Positions 51,681 through 61,876 of a stretch of 64,000 nucleotides of DNA are shown piece after piece. Every line of letters starts with the position of its first letter. The first letter of the stretch is position 1. Source of the stretch: Halegenticoccus tardaugens (GTDB taxonomy: Archaea > Halobacteriota > Halobacteria > Halobacteriales > Haloferacaceae); contig NZ_SDIC01000002.1 of the NCBI RefSeq assembly GCF_004116405.1, positions 1 to 64,000 of the forward strand. The letters run 5' to 3'. Under the pieces are notes generated by a model. That model did no database searches, was not told the origin of the DNA, and worked only from the letters and a program-made list of their open reading frames with translations. The translations under genes were made by a program, and so were the position numbers.

Positions 51681-54134
51681 GTGTCCACGCTCGACCCCCA
51701 AACGATCGTCGATCGGGCCGACGAGTGGGTCGTGGAGCGGTCCCGCGCGGTGATCTTCTCCTTCCTGGTCGTGACCGTGATATTCGCGATCGGCCTCGGC
51801 GGGATCTCGACCGACAGCGGAACCGAGCAGTTCACCGAGGATGATCCGGCACAGGAGGCGCTCGACGAGGTCGACGAAAAGTTCGAGCGGCCGTTCGTGC
51901 CGGACGAGGAAACGACGCAGATCGTTCAAACTGCCCCGAATGTCCTCGCGAAAGACGAGCTAGTGACGATGCTCGAAGTGCAGGAGGAGTTCGAAGACCG
52001 CGAGGAGCTTCGCGTCGTCGAGACTCGAAGTGCGGCGTCGGTCGTCGCCCGAACGATCGACCCGAGCGCGACGACGACCGACGCGCAGATCCGAGCGCTC
52101 GAATCGGCGACCACCTCGGAGGTCGAGGCGGCCGTCCACAGGGCGGCTGGGGATTCGGCGTTCGCGTCTCTACTGAGCGACGACTTCAACCGCGAATCAG
52201 CGTCTGCGTCGGCGACGATCGCGATCGCAGAGCACGAGGTTCCCCGCGGCCTCTCCGAGGCGGGCGGCGGCGAGGGCGAAGAGACCGCGCTGACACCGAT
52301 TCAACTGCGCATGCAGGCGATCGCGGATGGCTCCGACGGCGACGTTCGCGTGTTCGGCAGCGGAATCATCTCCGCGGAGCTGTCGAGCGTCATCTTCGAC
52401 TCGCTTTTGATTGTCGTGCCGGCTGCGGCGATCCTCATCCTCCTGTTTCTGGTCGTCGCCTACCGCGACCCCGTCGATCTCGTCCTCGGACTCGTCTCGC
52501 TCGCCGTGACGGTCGTCTGGACCTTCGGATTCGTGGGGCTGGCGGGGATCCCGTTCACGCAGCCGCTCGTCGTGATCCCGCCCCTGTTGCTCGCCGTCGG
52601 TATCGATTTCGGGATCCACGCGATCAACCGCTACCGCGAAGAGCGCGTCACGGGGCGGGCCATCCACGAGTCGATGCGGACGGCGACGGACCAACTGCTC
52701 CCGGCCTTCGTCATCGTCACAGGGACCACGGTGATCGGCTTCGCCGCGAACGCGACGAACGATCTCGCGCCGATCCGCGATCTGGGGATCGTCGCCGCGA
52801 TCGGCATCGTCTTCACGTTCCTCATTTTCGGGCTGTTCCTCCCCGCGCTGAAGGTGTACACCGACGATGCGCGCGAGCGCTTCGGCGTTCCGACGTTCGG
52901 AGTGCGACCGATCGGCACCGCGGGATCGGCGTGGGGAGGCGGGCTGACCGTGGGCGTCGCAATCGCCCGTCGAGCCCCGTACGCGTTGCTCGTCGTCGTC
53001 GTCCTCACGACCGTCGCCGCCGGGTGGTACGCGACCGGCATCGGAACGTCGTTTTCCACCGAGGACTTCCTTCCGCCGGAACAGACCCCCGAGTACCTCG
53101 ACGTCCTGCCGGAACCGTTCGCACCGCGGACGTACACCGTCACGGAGACGATCGATTTCCTGGAGGAAAACTTCGCTTCCTCCGAAGAGGACACTGTAAT
53201 CGTCTACGTCGAGGGGTCCCTAGACGAGGACTACGCGTTAGAGTCGATCCAGCGCGCCAATCAAAATCCCCCCGATACGTTTCTCGTGCAGGGGCGGGAG
53301 GCCCGCGCCGAGAGCATCATCACCGTCATCGACCGCTACGCGGCCGTGTCGCCCGAATTCGCCCGCCTCGTCGAACGGAGCGACGTCGACGACGACGGGG
53401 TTCCGGACGAGAACCTCGAAGAGATATACGACCGACTGTTCTTGTCACCGGCTCGCGCGCAGGCGCTCGAATACCTCACCGAAGACCGCCACAGCGCGCA
53501 GGTCGTGTACTCGGTCCGGGGAAGTGCCTCCGATCGCGCGATCACGGACGACGCCCGCGACGTCGCCGACCGATACCGGTTCGAGGCGACCGCGACGGGT
53601 GAGACGGTCGTGTTCCAGTCGCTCGCCGAGACGATCTACGCCTCCGCGGTTCAGAGTCTCGCCCTCGCCCTCGCCGGTTCAGCCGTCTTCCTCGTCGGCG
53701 TCTTTCGCGCGCTGGAGGGACGCGCGTCGCTCGGCGTCGTCAACATCGTTCCGATCGTGGTCGCGGTTGCGCTGCTCGCGGGGTCGATGCGATTCCTCGA
53801 TGTTCCGTTCAACGCGCTCACGGCGACGATCCTCGCGATTGCGATCGGCCTCGGCGTCGACTACTCGTCGCATGTCGTCCACCGGTTCGCCGACGAGTAC
53901 GGGAAGTCAGACGACGTGTTCGACGCGCTCGATCGGACTGTCCGCGGCACCGGCGGCGCGCTCACCGGCAGCATGCTAACGACGGTGTCCGGGACCGGCG
54001 TTCTCGTGTTCGCGATCACGCCGCTTCTCGGCCAGTTCGGCCTCGTGATCGCGCTGAGCATCGTCTACTCGTACCTTGCGGCGCTCGTCGTCACACCCTC
54101 TGTGATCGTCGCGTGGAGCCGATTCGCAGCGTGA
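51681..54134 (+). CDS. MMPL/RND-superfamily membrane transporter
   Basis: 817 residues from GTG 51681. Twelve helices in two halves, each half starting with one helix, a large outside loop and five more helices. TM4-type segments carry the family's acidic motif: LLLAVGIDFGIHAINRYREE in the first half and ILAIAIGLGVDYSSHVVHRF in the second. The sterol-sensing-like region includes VTGTTVIGFAANATNDLAPI. HpnN/MMPL-like proteins move lipids or hydrophobic molecules driven by proton flow. The operon partner (50049) may supply an extracellular adaptor. Confidence 0.9.
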   Translation: MSTLDPQTIVDRADEWVVERSRAVIFSFLVVTVIFAIGLGGISTDSGTEQFTEDDPAQEALDEVDEKFERPFVPDEETTQIVQTAPNVLAKDELVTMLEVQEEFEDREELRVVETRSAASVVARTIDPSATTTDAQIRALESATTSEVEAAVHRAAGDSAFASLLSDDFNRESASASATIAIAEHEVPRGLSEAGGGEGEETALTPIQLRMQAIADGSDGDVRVFGSGIISAELSSVIFDSLLIVVPAAAILILLFLVVAYRDPVDLVLGLVSLAVTVVWTFGFVGLAGIPFTQPLVVIPPLLLAVGIDFGIHAINRYREERVTGRAIHESMRTATDQLLPAFVIVTGTTVIGFAANATNDLAPIRDLGIVAAIGIVFTFLIFGLFLPALKVYTDDARERFGVPTFGVRPIGTAGSAWGGGLTVGVAIARRAPYALLVVVVLTTVAAGWYATGIGTSFSTEDFLPPEQTPEYLDVLPEPFAPRTYTVTETIDFLEENFASSEEDTVIVYVEGSLDEDYALESIQRANQNPPDTFLVQGREARAESIITVIDRYAAVSPEFARLVERSDVDDDGVPDENLEEIYDRLFLSPARAQALEYLTEDRHSAQVVYSVRGSASDRAITDDARDVADRYRFEATATGETVVFQSLAETIYASAVQSLALALAGSAVFLVGVFRALEGRASLGVVNIVPIVVAVALLAGSMRFLDVPFNALTATILAIAIGLGVDYSSHVVHRFADEYGKSDDVFDALDRTVRGTGGALTGSMLTTVSGTGVLVFAITPLLGQFGLVIALSIVYSYLAALVVTPSVIVAWSRFAA

Positions 54135-54251
54135 CCGTTCGGCGACATCCGGTGGGAGAGCGCGAGCGAGTCGACACGGGGAGCCTGGCACTTCCGAAAC
54201 TCACCGACGACTACCGAAGCGCTTGTATACGATGAATACAAAGTAAACACC

Positions 54252-54542
54252 ATGGGAACGATCTCGGCACGGGTGCCCGACGAACTGGAAGCGGAACTCG
54301 AAGCTTACCTCGAAGGGGAAAAGCTTGATCGGAGCACGGCGGTGCGCAAACTCCTCTCCGAGGGGCTCGAAGACTGGCGTCGCGAGCGAGCGCTCGAACG
54401 GCTCGCCGCGGGGCGGGTCACCTTCGCCAGAGCGGCCGAGCTCGCCGGGATGTCCGCGTGGGATTTCGCCCAGCTCGCCAAAGAGCGCGACGTCACGTGG
54501 GTTTCGGGGACGCACCTCGACGAGGATCTCGGGGCGCTGTGA
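54252..54542 (+). CDS. UPF0175-family antitoxin (VapB-like)
   Basis: 96 residues. An N-terminal ribbon-helix-helix (GTISARVPDELEAELEAYLE, then STAVRKLLSEGLEDW) is followed by the UPF0175 core AAGRVTFARAAELAGMSAWD and ERDVTWVSGTHLDEDL. The stop touches the start of the toxin gene (TGAATG). It likely binds the operator and neutralises the PIN nuclease. Such modules are common on haloarchaeal accessory regions. Confidence 0.85.
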   Translation: MGTISARVPDELEAELEAYLEGEKLDRSTAVRKLLSEGLEDWRRERALERLAAGRVTFARAAELAGMSAWDFAQLAKERDVTWVSGTHLDEDLGAL

Positions 54543-55055
54543 ATGTGGATCTTCGACGCGACACCGCTCATCTACCTCGCGAAGGTCGACCGCCTCGACC
54601 CGCTTTACGACCTCGACGGATCGCGTGCGATACCCGAGCACGTCTACGGCGAAGTCGTCGAAGCCGGCATCGAAGGGGGCCACCCCGACGCTCGTCGAAT
54701 CGAACGCGGCGTCGAGGACGGCCTCTTCGAGGTGGTCGCGGTCGAGGAGACGGCGCTCCTGTCCCGGCTTCGGCGGAATCCGAACCTCAGCGAGGCCGAC
54801 CGCGCGGTCCTCGCCTGCGCCGCCGCGAACGACGGCGTGGCCGTGATGGACGAAACCTATGGCCGAGACGTCGCCGCGACCGAGGGAATCACGACACGAG
54901 GCACGGCGTACCTCGTGTTACTACTCGTCACTCGGGAGGCGATGGGCGTCGACGAGGCCCGAGCGGCCATCGACGCGATGATCGACGAGGGCTGGTACTG
55001 CGCGCCCGACGTCTACGCGAAGATCGTCCGGAAACTCGACTCGCTCGCCGATTGA
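54543..55055 (+). CDS. DUF3368-type PIN-domain toxin
   Basis: 170 residues. Starts MWIFDATPLIYLAKVDRLDP with the first catalytic Asp, has SEADRAVLACAAANDGVAVM with further acids, and ends with the DUF3368 C-terminal helix region (YLVLLLVTREAMGVDEARAA). PIN ribonuclease paired with the UPF0175 antitoxin in a translationally coupled operon. A second PIN fragment lies at 3-179 of the window. Target RNA unknown. Confidence 0.87.
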   Translation: MWIFDATPLIYLAKVDRLDPLYDLDGSRAIPEHVYGEVVEAGIEGGHPDARRIERGVEDGLFEVVAVEETALLSRLRRNPNLSEADRAVLACAAANDGVAVMDETYGRDVAATEGITTRGTAYLVLLLVTREAMGVDEARAAIDAMIDEGWYCAPDVYAKIVRKLDSLAD

Positions 55056-55161
55056 CGCGTGCGGCGCGGGCCGCGCGTTCGGCGTTCGGCATTCGGTGTT
55101 CGGACGAAGACCGTCCGCCGGAGGGGAAAAGACAAAACGGCCGGCCGACGTTGACGGTCGT

Positions 55162-55542
55162 ATGGACACTGACAAGCGAACGCGAGTGGGGGACGTGATG
55201 TCGACGCCGGTGCAGACGATCTCGTCGAAGGCGACGGTCAGGGAAGCCGCGACGACGATGCGCGACCACGGCATCAGCGCGCTCCTCGTGCCGGGGTCCG
55301 CGACGGCGATCGTCACGAGCACCGACGTGCTCAACGCCGTCGCGGACGGGCACGACGCGTCGGAGCTGCGCGTCGCCGACGTGATGACGTCGCCCGTCGA
55401 GACGATCACGTCGAACCTGATGATGGAGGAGGCGGCGGCGATGATGACCAACTTTGGCATCAAACACCTCCCGGTCGTCGACGCCGACGGCGACGTCGTC
55501 GGAATGGTGTCCTCGACGGATATCACGGTCGCGCTCTCCTGA
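55162..55542 (+). CDS. CBS-pair protein
   Basis: 126 residues from ATG 55162. Two CBS motifs: VGDVMSTPVQTISSKATVRE to ALLVPGSATAIVTSTDVLNA, and VADVMTSPVETITSNLMMEE to LPVVDADGDVVGMVSSTDIT. Nothing else is attached. Similar in size to the protein at 41557 but clearly a separate lineage (different inter-repeat linkers). It is probably a nucleotide- or metabolite-sensing module. Confidence 0.86.
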   Translation: MDTDKRTRVGDVMSTPVQTISSKATVREAATTMRDHGISALLVPGSATAIVTSTDVLNAVADGHDASELRVADVMTSPVETITSNLMMEEAAAMMTNFGIKHLPVVDADGDVVGMVSSTDITVALS

Positions 55543-55599
55543 CGGCTCGGCCGCATCCCGCGAAGCTGAGCCGTCCCGCCGCTTCGCTCCGCCCCCCGA

Positions 55600-55983
55600 T
55601 CAGCCGAGGGAGGCGACGGCGTCCATCTCGACGGCGACGTCGCCGGGGAGGCGCGAGACCTCCACGCAGACGCGCGCCGGCGGGACGTCGCCGAACTGCG
55701 CGCCGTAGGCCGCGTTGACGCGGTCGTAGTCGTTCAGGTCCGTCAGGTAGACAGTGACTTTGACGACGTCGTCGAGCGAGCCGCCCGCCGCCTCGACGGT
55801 GGCGGCGACGTTGGCCAGGACCCGCTCGGTCTGTGCCTCGACACCGCCGTCGACCTCCTTGCCCGTCTCAGGATTGACGGGTCCGTACCCGGAGACGTAG
55901 AGCGTCTCGCCGGCGCGGACGGCCTGCGAGTAGGGGTTGTCGGTGCGCGGTGCGTCGTCCGTTCGGATGCGTTCTTTGGACAT
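55600..55983 (-). CDS. RidA/YjgF-family imine deaminase
   Basis: 127 residues. Features: RTDNPYSQAVRAGETLYVSG at the start, NVAATVEAAGGSLDDVVKVT in the middle and PPARVCVEVSRLPGDVAVEM near the end, where the conserved Arg of the R-V-C/E-V motif and Glu bind the substrate. It hydrolyses reactive enamine/imine intermediates made by PLP enzymes such as threonine dehydratases. It is followed in the same direction by the class III aminotransferase, which fits a pathway using PLP chemistry such as the EutB-like enzyme at 63144. Confidence 0.9.
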   Translation of the reverse strand: MSKERIRTDDAPRTDNPYSQAVRAGETLYVSGYGPVNPETGKEVDGGVEAQTERVLANVAATVEAAGGSLDDVVKVTVYLTDLNDYDRVNAAYGAQFGDVPPARVCVEVSRLPGDVAVEMDAVASLG

Positions 55984-56022
55984 CGGTGAGTTGGCGTTAG
56001 GTATGTTGTCGGTTACCGATTC

Positions 56023-57414
56023 TCAGGCGGCCCGTCGCGTGGCGGTGACGTGTTCGACCGCGTCGGCGACGACGTCGAGCGCAGTCTCGGCGAGCTCTCG
56101 GGTGAGCACGAGCGGCGGAAGCAAGCGTAGCACGCTGCCGTAGCGGCCGGCCGTCCAGACGAGAACGCCGTGCTCGTAGCAATACTGCTGGATCGCGTCG
56201 ACGGCGTCGCCGTCGGGGGCACCGTCGCCGTCGACGAACTCGGCACCGACGAACAGCCCCCTCCCACGAACGTCGGCGAGGCGGGGGTTGTCCCCCGCGA
56301 TCTCTCCGAGGCGCGCTTGGATGTACTCGCCCAGGTCGCGGGCGTGCGCCAGCAGGCCGTGCTCCTGGACGTACTCGATGGCGCGCGCTCCGGCGCGCAT
56401 GGCGACGACGTGGCCGCGGTAGGTCCCGGCGTGCTCGCCCGGCCCCCACGTGTCGAGGTCCTCGCGGTACATCGTCGCCGAGAGCGGGAATCCGACGCCG
56501 CCGAGCGCCTTCGCGGTCGTCACGACGTCCGGCGTCACGCCCTCCCACTCGCTCGCCCACCACTGCCCGGAGCGGCCGAACCCGCTCTGAATCTCGTCGA
56601 AGACGAGCGGCAGGTCGTTGTCGTCGGCGACGTCGCGGAGGCCGCGCAGGAATCCCTCCGGGGGGACGACGACGCCGCCCTCGCCCTGGATGGGTTCAAC
56701 GAAGATACCGGCCGGGTTGGCGAGGCCGCCGTACGGATCCTCAACGATGGCCTGCACCTCCTCCAGCGCGCGGTCGATCGCCTCTTGTGGATCCCTGTCC
56801 TGTGCGAACGGATACGGGTAGGGGGCATGGACGACGTCAGCCAGAAGCGGCGTGTAGTGGCCTTTGAACCCCTTGTTCGACGTGAGGCTCATCGCCCCGC
56901 TGGTTGCCCCGTGGTAGGCCCCGCGGAACGCGATAAGCCCGTCGCCGCCGGTGTTGTACTTGGCGAGCTTGATCGCTGCCTCAACGGCGTCGCTCCCGGT
57001 CGGCCCGCCGAAGACGACGCGCTGTTCGCCCGCGAGCCCGTCGGGTGCGATCTCGTCGAGCTTCTCGATGAGTTCGAGTCGCGGTTCGCTTGGGAAGTCG
57101 ACGGTGTGGACGAGCTTGTCCGCCTGCTCGTGGACCGCCTCCATCACGTACGGGTTTGCGTGGCCGACGTTGAGCACGCCGATACCGGCGAACATGTCGA
57201 TGAAGACGTTTCCGTCGACGTCACGGACGGTCGCTCCCCTCCCCTCGTCGAAGGCGACGGGGATGTCCTCGGGGTAGGCGACGGCGCTGCTGTCGATCTC
57301 GCGCTGTTTCGTCAGGAGTTCGCGCGACCGCGGTCCGGGAACTGCGTCGACGTTCGGTGCATCCGTAAAGTGCAGATCCTCGATGGGCGGGCCGGCAGCC
57401 ATACCCATACCCAT
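56023..57414 (-). CDS. doeD: Class III aminotransferase (DoeD-like candidate)
   Basis: 463 residues; three in-frame ATGs at 57414, 57408 and 57402. The TATA (ttataaataa, 57424-57433) is about 22-27 bases before 57402, favouring the last. PLP motifs: [58 protein letters not shown], and Lys in [16 protein letters not shown]. In bacterial ectoine degradation DoeD transaminates L-2,4-diaminobutyrate to aspartate semialdehyde. Position opposite doeA, with a shared promoter region, supports that role; GABA or ornithine aminotransferase remain possible. Confidence 0.72.
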   Translation of the reverse strand: MGMGMAAGPPIEDLHFTDAPNVDAVPGPRSRELLTKQREIDSSAVAYPEDIPVAFDEGRGATVRDVDGNVFIDMFAGIGVLNVGHANPYVMEAVHEQADKLVHTVDFPSEPRLELIEKLDEIAPDGLAGEQRVVFGGPTGSDAVEAAIKLAKYNTGGDGLIAFRGAYHGATSGAMSLTSNKGFKGHYTPLLADVVHAPYPYPFAQDRDPQEAIDRALEEVQAIVEDPYGGLANPAGIFVEPIQGEGGVVVPPEGFLRGLRDVADDNDLPLVFDEIQSGFGRSGQWWASEWEGVTPDVVTTAKALGGVGFPLSATMYREDLDTWGPGEHAGTYRGHVVAMRAGARAIEYVQEHGLLAHARDLGEYIQARLGEIAGDNPRLADVRGRGLFVGAEFVDGDGAPDGDAVDAIQQYCYEHGVLVWTAGRYGSVLRLLPPLVLTRELAETALDVVADAVEHVTATRRAA

Positions 57415-57660
57415 GTGGAACGGTTATAAATAATTTGTCCACAGTATTCGAGAGTAGATTACACAAAAATTGATTACGACTCTGTGGATCGGCGGGCCGT
57501 TTCGCCGTGGGAGGACGCGCGGGCGCTGGATCTCACCGTGACGACGCCCTCCTCTGCGACTGCTTCGGTCGACGCCGTTTCGCGTACACACCCTCTGTTG
57601 ATAATGTACACAAAAATTTTATATTCACCTTCTCCGAACGTCGAGCCGAGTAGCGATACC
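57414..57660. promoter_or_regulatory. Divergent doeD/doeA promoter region
   Basis: Contains TATA boxes for both directions: ttataaataa (57424-57433, minus) and ttttatatt (57617-57625, plus, about 36-44 bases before ATG 57661). Half-sites TGTGGA at 57414, TCCACA at 57438 and TGTGGAT at 57483 match the palindrome TGTGGATG-C-CATCCACA upstream of the M20 gene at 61877, so one regulator may bind all three. Confidence 0.5.
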
Positions 57661-58839
57661 ATGTCCCAAGCCATCTTCGACGGCGCAGAGTACGAACGAC
57701 GGATAGCCGAGACGAAAGCGCGGATGCGTGACCACGGTCTCGACGCGCTCATCGTGTCCGATCCGGCGAACATGAACTACCTCTCGGGATACGACGGCTG
57801 GTCGTTCTACGTCCACCAGGCCGTCGTCGTGACGCTCGACCGAGACGAGCCCGTCTGGGTCGGGCGCGGACAGGACGCGAACGGGGCGCGGGCGACCGCG
57901 TGGCTCTCGGAGGAGAGCATCCGGTCGTACAGTGACGACCACGTCCACTCGCCGTACGACCTGCACCCGATGGACTTCCTCGCCGGCGTGCTCTCCGACC
58001 TCGACGTCGACGACGGACGTCTCGGCGTCGAGATGGACGCCTACTACTTCACGGCAAAGTCGTACACGCGTCTGCGGGAGAACCTCCCGGAAGCCGAGTT
58101 CGACGACGCCACACTGCTCGTCAACTGGGTGCGCGTGACGAAGTCAGAGCGGGAACTCGCCCTCATGGAGGAGGCCGCCCGCATCTCCGAGGAGGCGATG
58201 GTTGCCGGCCTCGACGCGATCGAGGAGGGCGTGGCCGAGTACGAGGCGGCGGCGGCCATCTACGACACGCTCGTCCGCGGGACTGACGACTACGGCGGCG
58301 ACTACCCTGCCATCGTCCCGCTCATGCCATCGGGCGACCACACCGGCACGCCCCACCTCACGTGGACTGACCGGCGGTTCGAGCGGGGCGATCCAGTCAT
58401 CATCGAGTTGTCGGGCTGTCGCCACCGCTACCACTCCCCGCTCGCGCGGACGACCTTCGTCGGCGACCCGCCGGAGAAACTGGCGCGGACGGCCGAGGTG
58501 GTCGTCGAGGGCGTGAACGCGACGCTCGACGCGGTCGAACCCGGCATCACCGCCGAGGAGGTAGAGGGCGCGTGGCGGGAGATCATTGCGCGGCACGGCG
58601 TCGAGAAGGAAGAGCGCATCGGGTACTCGATGGGGCTCGGTTACCCGCCGGACTGGGGCGAGCACACCGTCAGCCTCCGACCGGGCGACGAGACCGTTCT
58701 TGAAGAGAATATGACGTTCCACGTGATCCCCGGCATCTGGCAGGATGACGTCGGCTTCGAACTCAGCGAGACGTTCCGCGTCACCGCCAACGGGGCGGAG
58801 ACGCTCGCGGACTTCCCGCGGAAGCTGTTCGGCGCGTGA
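57661..58839 (+). CDS. doeA: Ectoine hydrolase DoeA/EutD (M24 family)
   Basis: 392 residues from ATG 57661; the frame is open further upstream but homology starts at the Met (MSQAIFDGAEYERRIAETKA). Stretches match bacterial ectoine hydrolase strongly: SDPANMNYLSGYDGWSFYVH, GRGQDANGARATAW, YGGDYPAIVPLMPSG, HLTWTD, RYHSPLARTTFVGDPP, GLGYPPDWGEHTVSLRPGDE and NMTFHVIPGIWQDDVGFE. Like DoeA it lacks some of the aminopeptidase metal ligands. It would open the ectoine (or hydroxyectoine) ring to N-acetyl-diaminobutyrate. Divergent from the aminotransferase gene. Confidence 0.88.
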   Translation: MSQAIFDGAEYERRIAETKARMRDHGLDALIVSDPANMNYLSGYDGWSFYVHQAVVVTLDRDEPVWVGRGQDANGARATAWLSEESIRSYSDDHVHSPYDLHPMDFLAGVLSDLDVDDGRLGVEMDAYYFTAKSYTRLRENLPEAEFDDATLLVNWVRVTKSERELALMEEAARISEEAMVAGLDAIEEGVAEYEAAAAIYDTLVRGTDDYGGDYPAIVPLMPSGDHTGTPHLTWTDRRFERGDPVIIELSGCRHRYHSPLARTTFVGDPPEKLARTAEVVVEGVNATLDAVEPGITAEEVEGAWREIIARHGVEKEERIGYSMGLGYPPDWGEHTVSLRPGDETVLEENMTFHVIPGIWQDDVGFELSETFRVTANGAETLADFPRKLFGA

Positions 58840-58898
58840 GGGCGGCCGCCGACTCCCATGGGAGCGACCGGTCGTTCCTGTACTCGACGCCGCTCGCG

Positions 58899-58950
58899 TC
58901 TACAGTTAATACAGCGAGAGTGCTGCGAGGCTTGGCCTCGGGGGTGAACC
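58899..58950 (+). repeat. Left half of the split tnpB-3'-end repeat
   Basis: tctacagttaatacagcgag then agtgc and a hairpin GCGAGGC-TTGG-CCTCG, then ggggtgaaccgc. It corresponds to the first 60 bases of the intact copy at 2339-2661; the continuation resumes at about 60441 beyond the tnpB element. It is 60 bases after the doeA stop. Confidence 0.6.
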
Positions 58951-60440
<1,490 letters not shown>

Positions 60441-60712
60441 TATCTCCGTAAGGTTGCCGCCTAACCACTCGTTTCTTTGGGTATGATGGGCCGCGCGGCT
60501 CGATTGGACGTACGTACGGGTGTTGCACAAACGTCCGGCGTTCGATTCGACGCGCTCGGGAGCGCCCATCAACCACGATAAGCAGGGAATGGGCCGAATC
60601 GTCCCAGCGTGGGAGAACGCCTGTGGAGTCTGGAACCGCACTGTCGCCTTTGGCGATGGCCGTTCTGACGCCGAAGCAGAAAGCCTCTATCCATGTGGTC
60701 GAGGTAGTTCAC
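60441..60712 (+). repeat. Right half of the split tnpB-3'-end repeat
   Basis: Runs from tatctccgtaaggttgccgc through cgtttctttgggtatgatgg to gaggtagttcac. It is about 85% identical to 2390-2661. It includes the coding relic GRIVPAWENACGVWN, the gcgctcgggagcgc hairpin (identical) and a hairpin TCGCC-TTT-GGCGA that differs from TCCTTCC-TC-GGAAGGA in the other copy but still pairs. The final TTCAC contains the stop codon of the 2-hydroxyacid dehydrogenase gene on the minus strand. Confidence 0.62.
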
Positions 60713-61680
60713 GAGGACGGATCCAGAACCAGGTTTTCCAGCTCCTCGCCCTCGTCGAGGCGGACGACGTTCTGGGCGACGATGTCGGCGAGTCGATCCC
60801 AGTGTTTCGGCGTGTGACCGCCGGTGTGAGGCGTGATGAGGCAGTTCTCTAGCCGCCAGAGCGGGTGCTCCGCCGGCAGCGGCTCAGGATCGGTCACGTC
60901 CAACGCGGCCCCGCGGATCCCGTTCGATCGGAGCGCCGACACTAGCGCGTCGGTGTCGACGATCCCGCCGCGGGCCGCGTTGACGATGACCGCCGACGGC
61001 GGGAGCGTCGCCAGTTCCGACTCGCGGATCAGCCCGCGCGTCGTCTCCGTCAGCGGGCAAGCGACGATCAGGTAGTCGGTGCGCGCGAGCGCTTCGTGGA
61101 TAGCGTCCGCCTCGAAGCCGATCACTTCGTCGGTCGGCCCGCCCTTCTCGGGCGTGTACCGGACGCCGACCGTCTCGACCTCGAACCCCCGGAGGCGCGT
61201 TGCAACCGCTTGACCGATGGAGCCGAGGCCGAGGATCGTGACCGTCCCCCCCGCGAGTTCGGAGGACTGAAAGTGCCGCCACTCGCGGTTTCGCTTACGC
61301 CGCCAGCCTTCGTGGAGGCGGCGCGCGAAGACGAGCACGTTCCCGATGGCCTGCTCGGCGATGCCAGGCGCGTGGATGCCCCCGGCGTTCGTCACGGCGA
61401 CGCCACGCGCCTCCAGCGCGTCCATCGGCAGGTGGTCCGTGCCGGCGAATGCGCAGGCGAAGAGCTCCAGTTCGTCTGCACGATCGAGCAGCGACTCGTC
61501 GATGCCGACGCCCGTGACGACGCGCGCACCGGCGACGAAGTCGCGTTCGTCCCGCGGCGTGCGCGCGAGCCGGACGTCCCGATTCGGCAGTCGTTCGCAC
61601 AGTTTCTCGGCGTACGGTTCCATCGGCAGGCCCTCCGTTCCTTCGCGGAGGACGACGACGTCCGCGGTAGTCTCGTCCAT
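60709..61680 (-). CDS. D-2-hydroxyacid dehydrogenase
   Basis: 323 residues from ATG 61680. The NAD fold ILGLGSIGQAVATRLRGFEV is at about residue 130; catalytic residues are Arg in VIVNAARGGIVDTDAL, Glu in DVTDPEPLPAEHPLW and His in LITPHTGGHTPKHW. It would reduce or oxidise a 2-oxo/2-hydroxy acid; in the ectoine island it may handle a side product or hydroxy acid, though no ectoine-specific role is known for this family. Its stop lies inside the TTCAC end of the repeat at 60441, so the natural C-terminus may have been shortened. Confidence 0.88.
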   Translation of the reverse strand: MDETTADVVVLREGTEGLPMEPYAEKLCERLPNRDVRLARTPRDERDFVAGARVVTGVGIDESLLDRADELELFACAFAGTDHLPMDALEARGVAVTNAGGIHAPGIAEQAIGNVLVFARRLHEGWRRKRNREWRHFQSSELAGGTVTILGLGSIGQAVATRLRGFEVETVGVRYTPEKGGPTDEVIGFEADAIHEALARTDYLIVACPLTETTRGLIRESELATLPPSAVIVNAARGGIVDTDALVSALRSNGIRGAALDVTDPEPLPAEHPLWRLENCLITPHTGGHTPKHWDRLADIVAQNVVRLDEGEELENLVLDPSS

Positions 61681-61816
61681 TGATAGTTCCTCCGTGTCTC
61701 CGCCTCTTCGTTTCTGCGGTACGAACGGTGCGCCGTAGATGGCCACCTACTCGAACCGCTCCGCCTCCGTACCGGTGCGTGGAGGGCGATCGTCGCTCCA
61801 CCACTTAGTCCTTTTG

Positions 61817-61850
61817 TGTGGATGCCATCCACAGAAGGTGTGTATAATTA
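61817..61850 (+). promoter_or_regulatory. 17-bp palindromic operator candidate and TATA box
   Basis: TGTGGATG-C-CATCCACA is an exact inverted repeat at 61817-61833. It sits just before the TATA box tgtataatta (61841-61850), which is about 27 bases ahead of ATG 61877, so a bound repressor would cover the BRE/TATA region. The same half-sites TGTGGA and TCCACA appear at 57414-57490, between the divergent doeD and doeA genes. Confidence 0.6.
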
Positions 61851-61876
61851 AGTAGTGCGAGGGCATAGCACGCGAC

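Noticed and set aside
50187..51929. Very long minus-strand frame (580 codons) under the CARDB-type protein
   Set aside because: Arg/Glu-rich antisense of an exported repeat protein; the plus strand has signal peptide, repeats and membrane anchor.
56170..57429. Plus-strand frame of 419 codons across the aminotransferase
   Set aside because: Antisense of a complete PLP enzyme; the Val/Asp/Glu-rich product has no domain.
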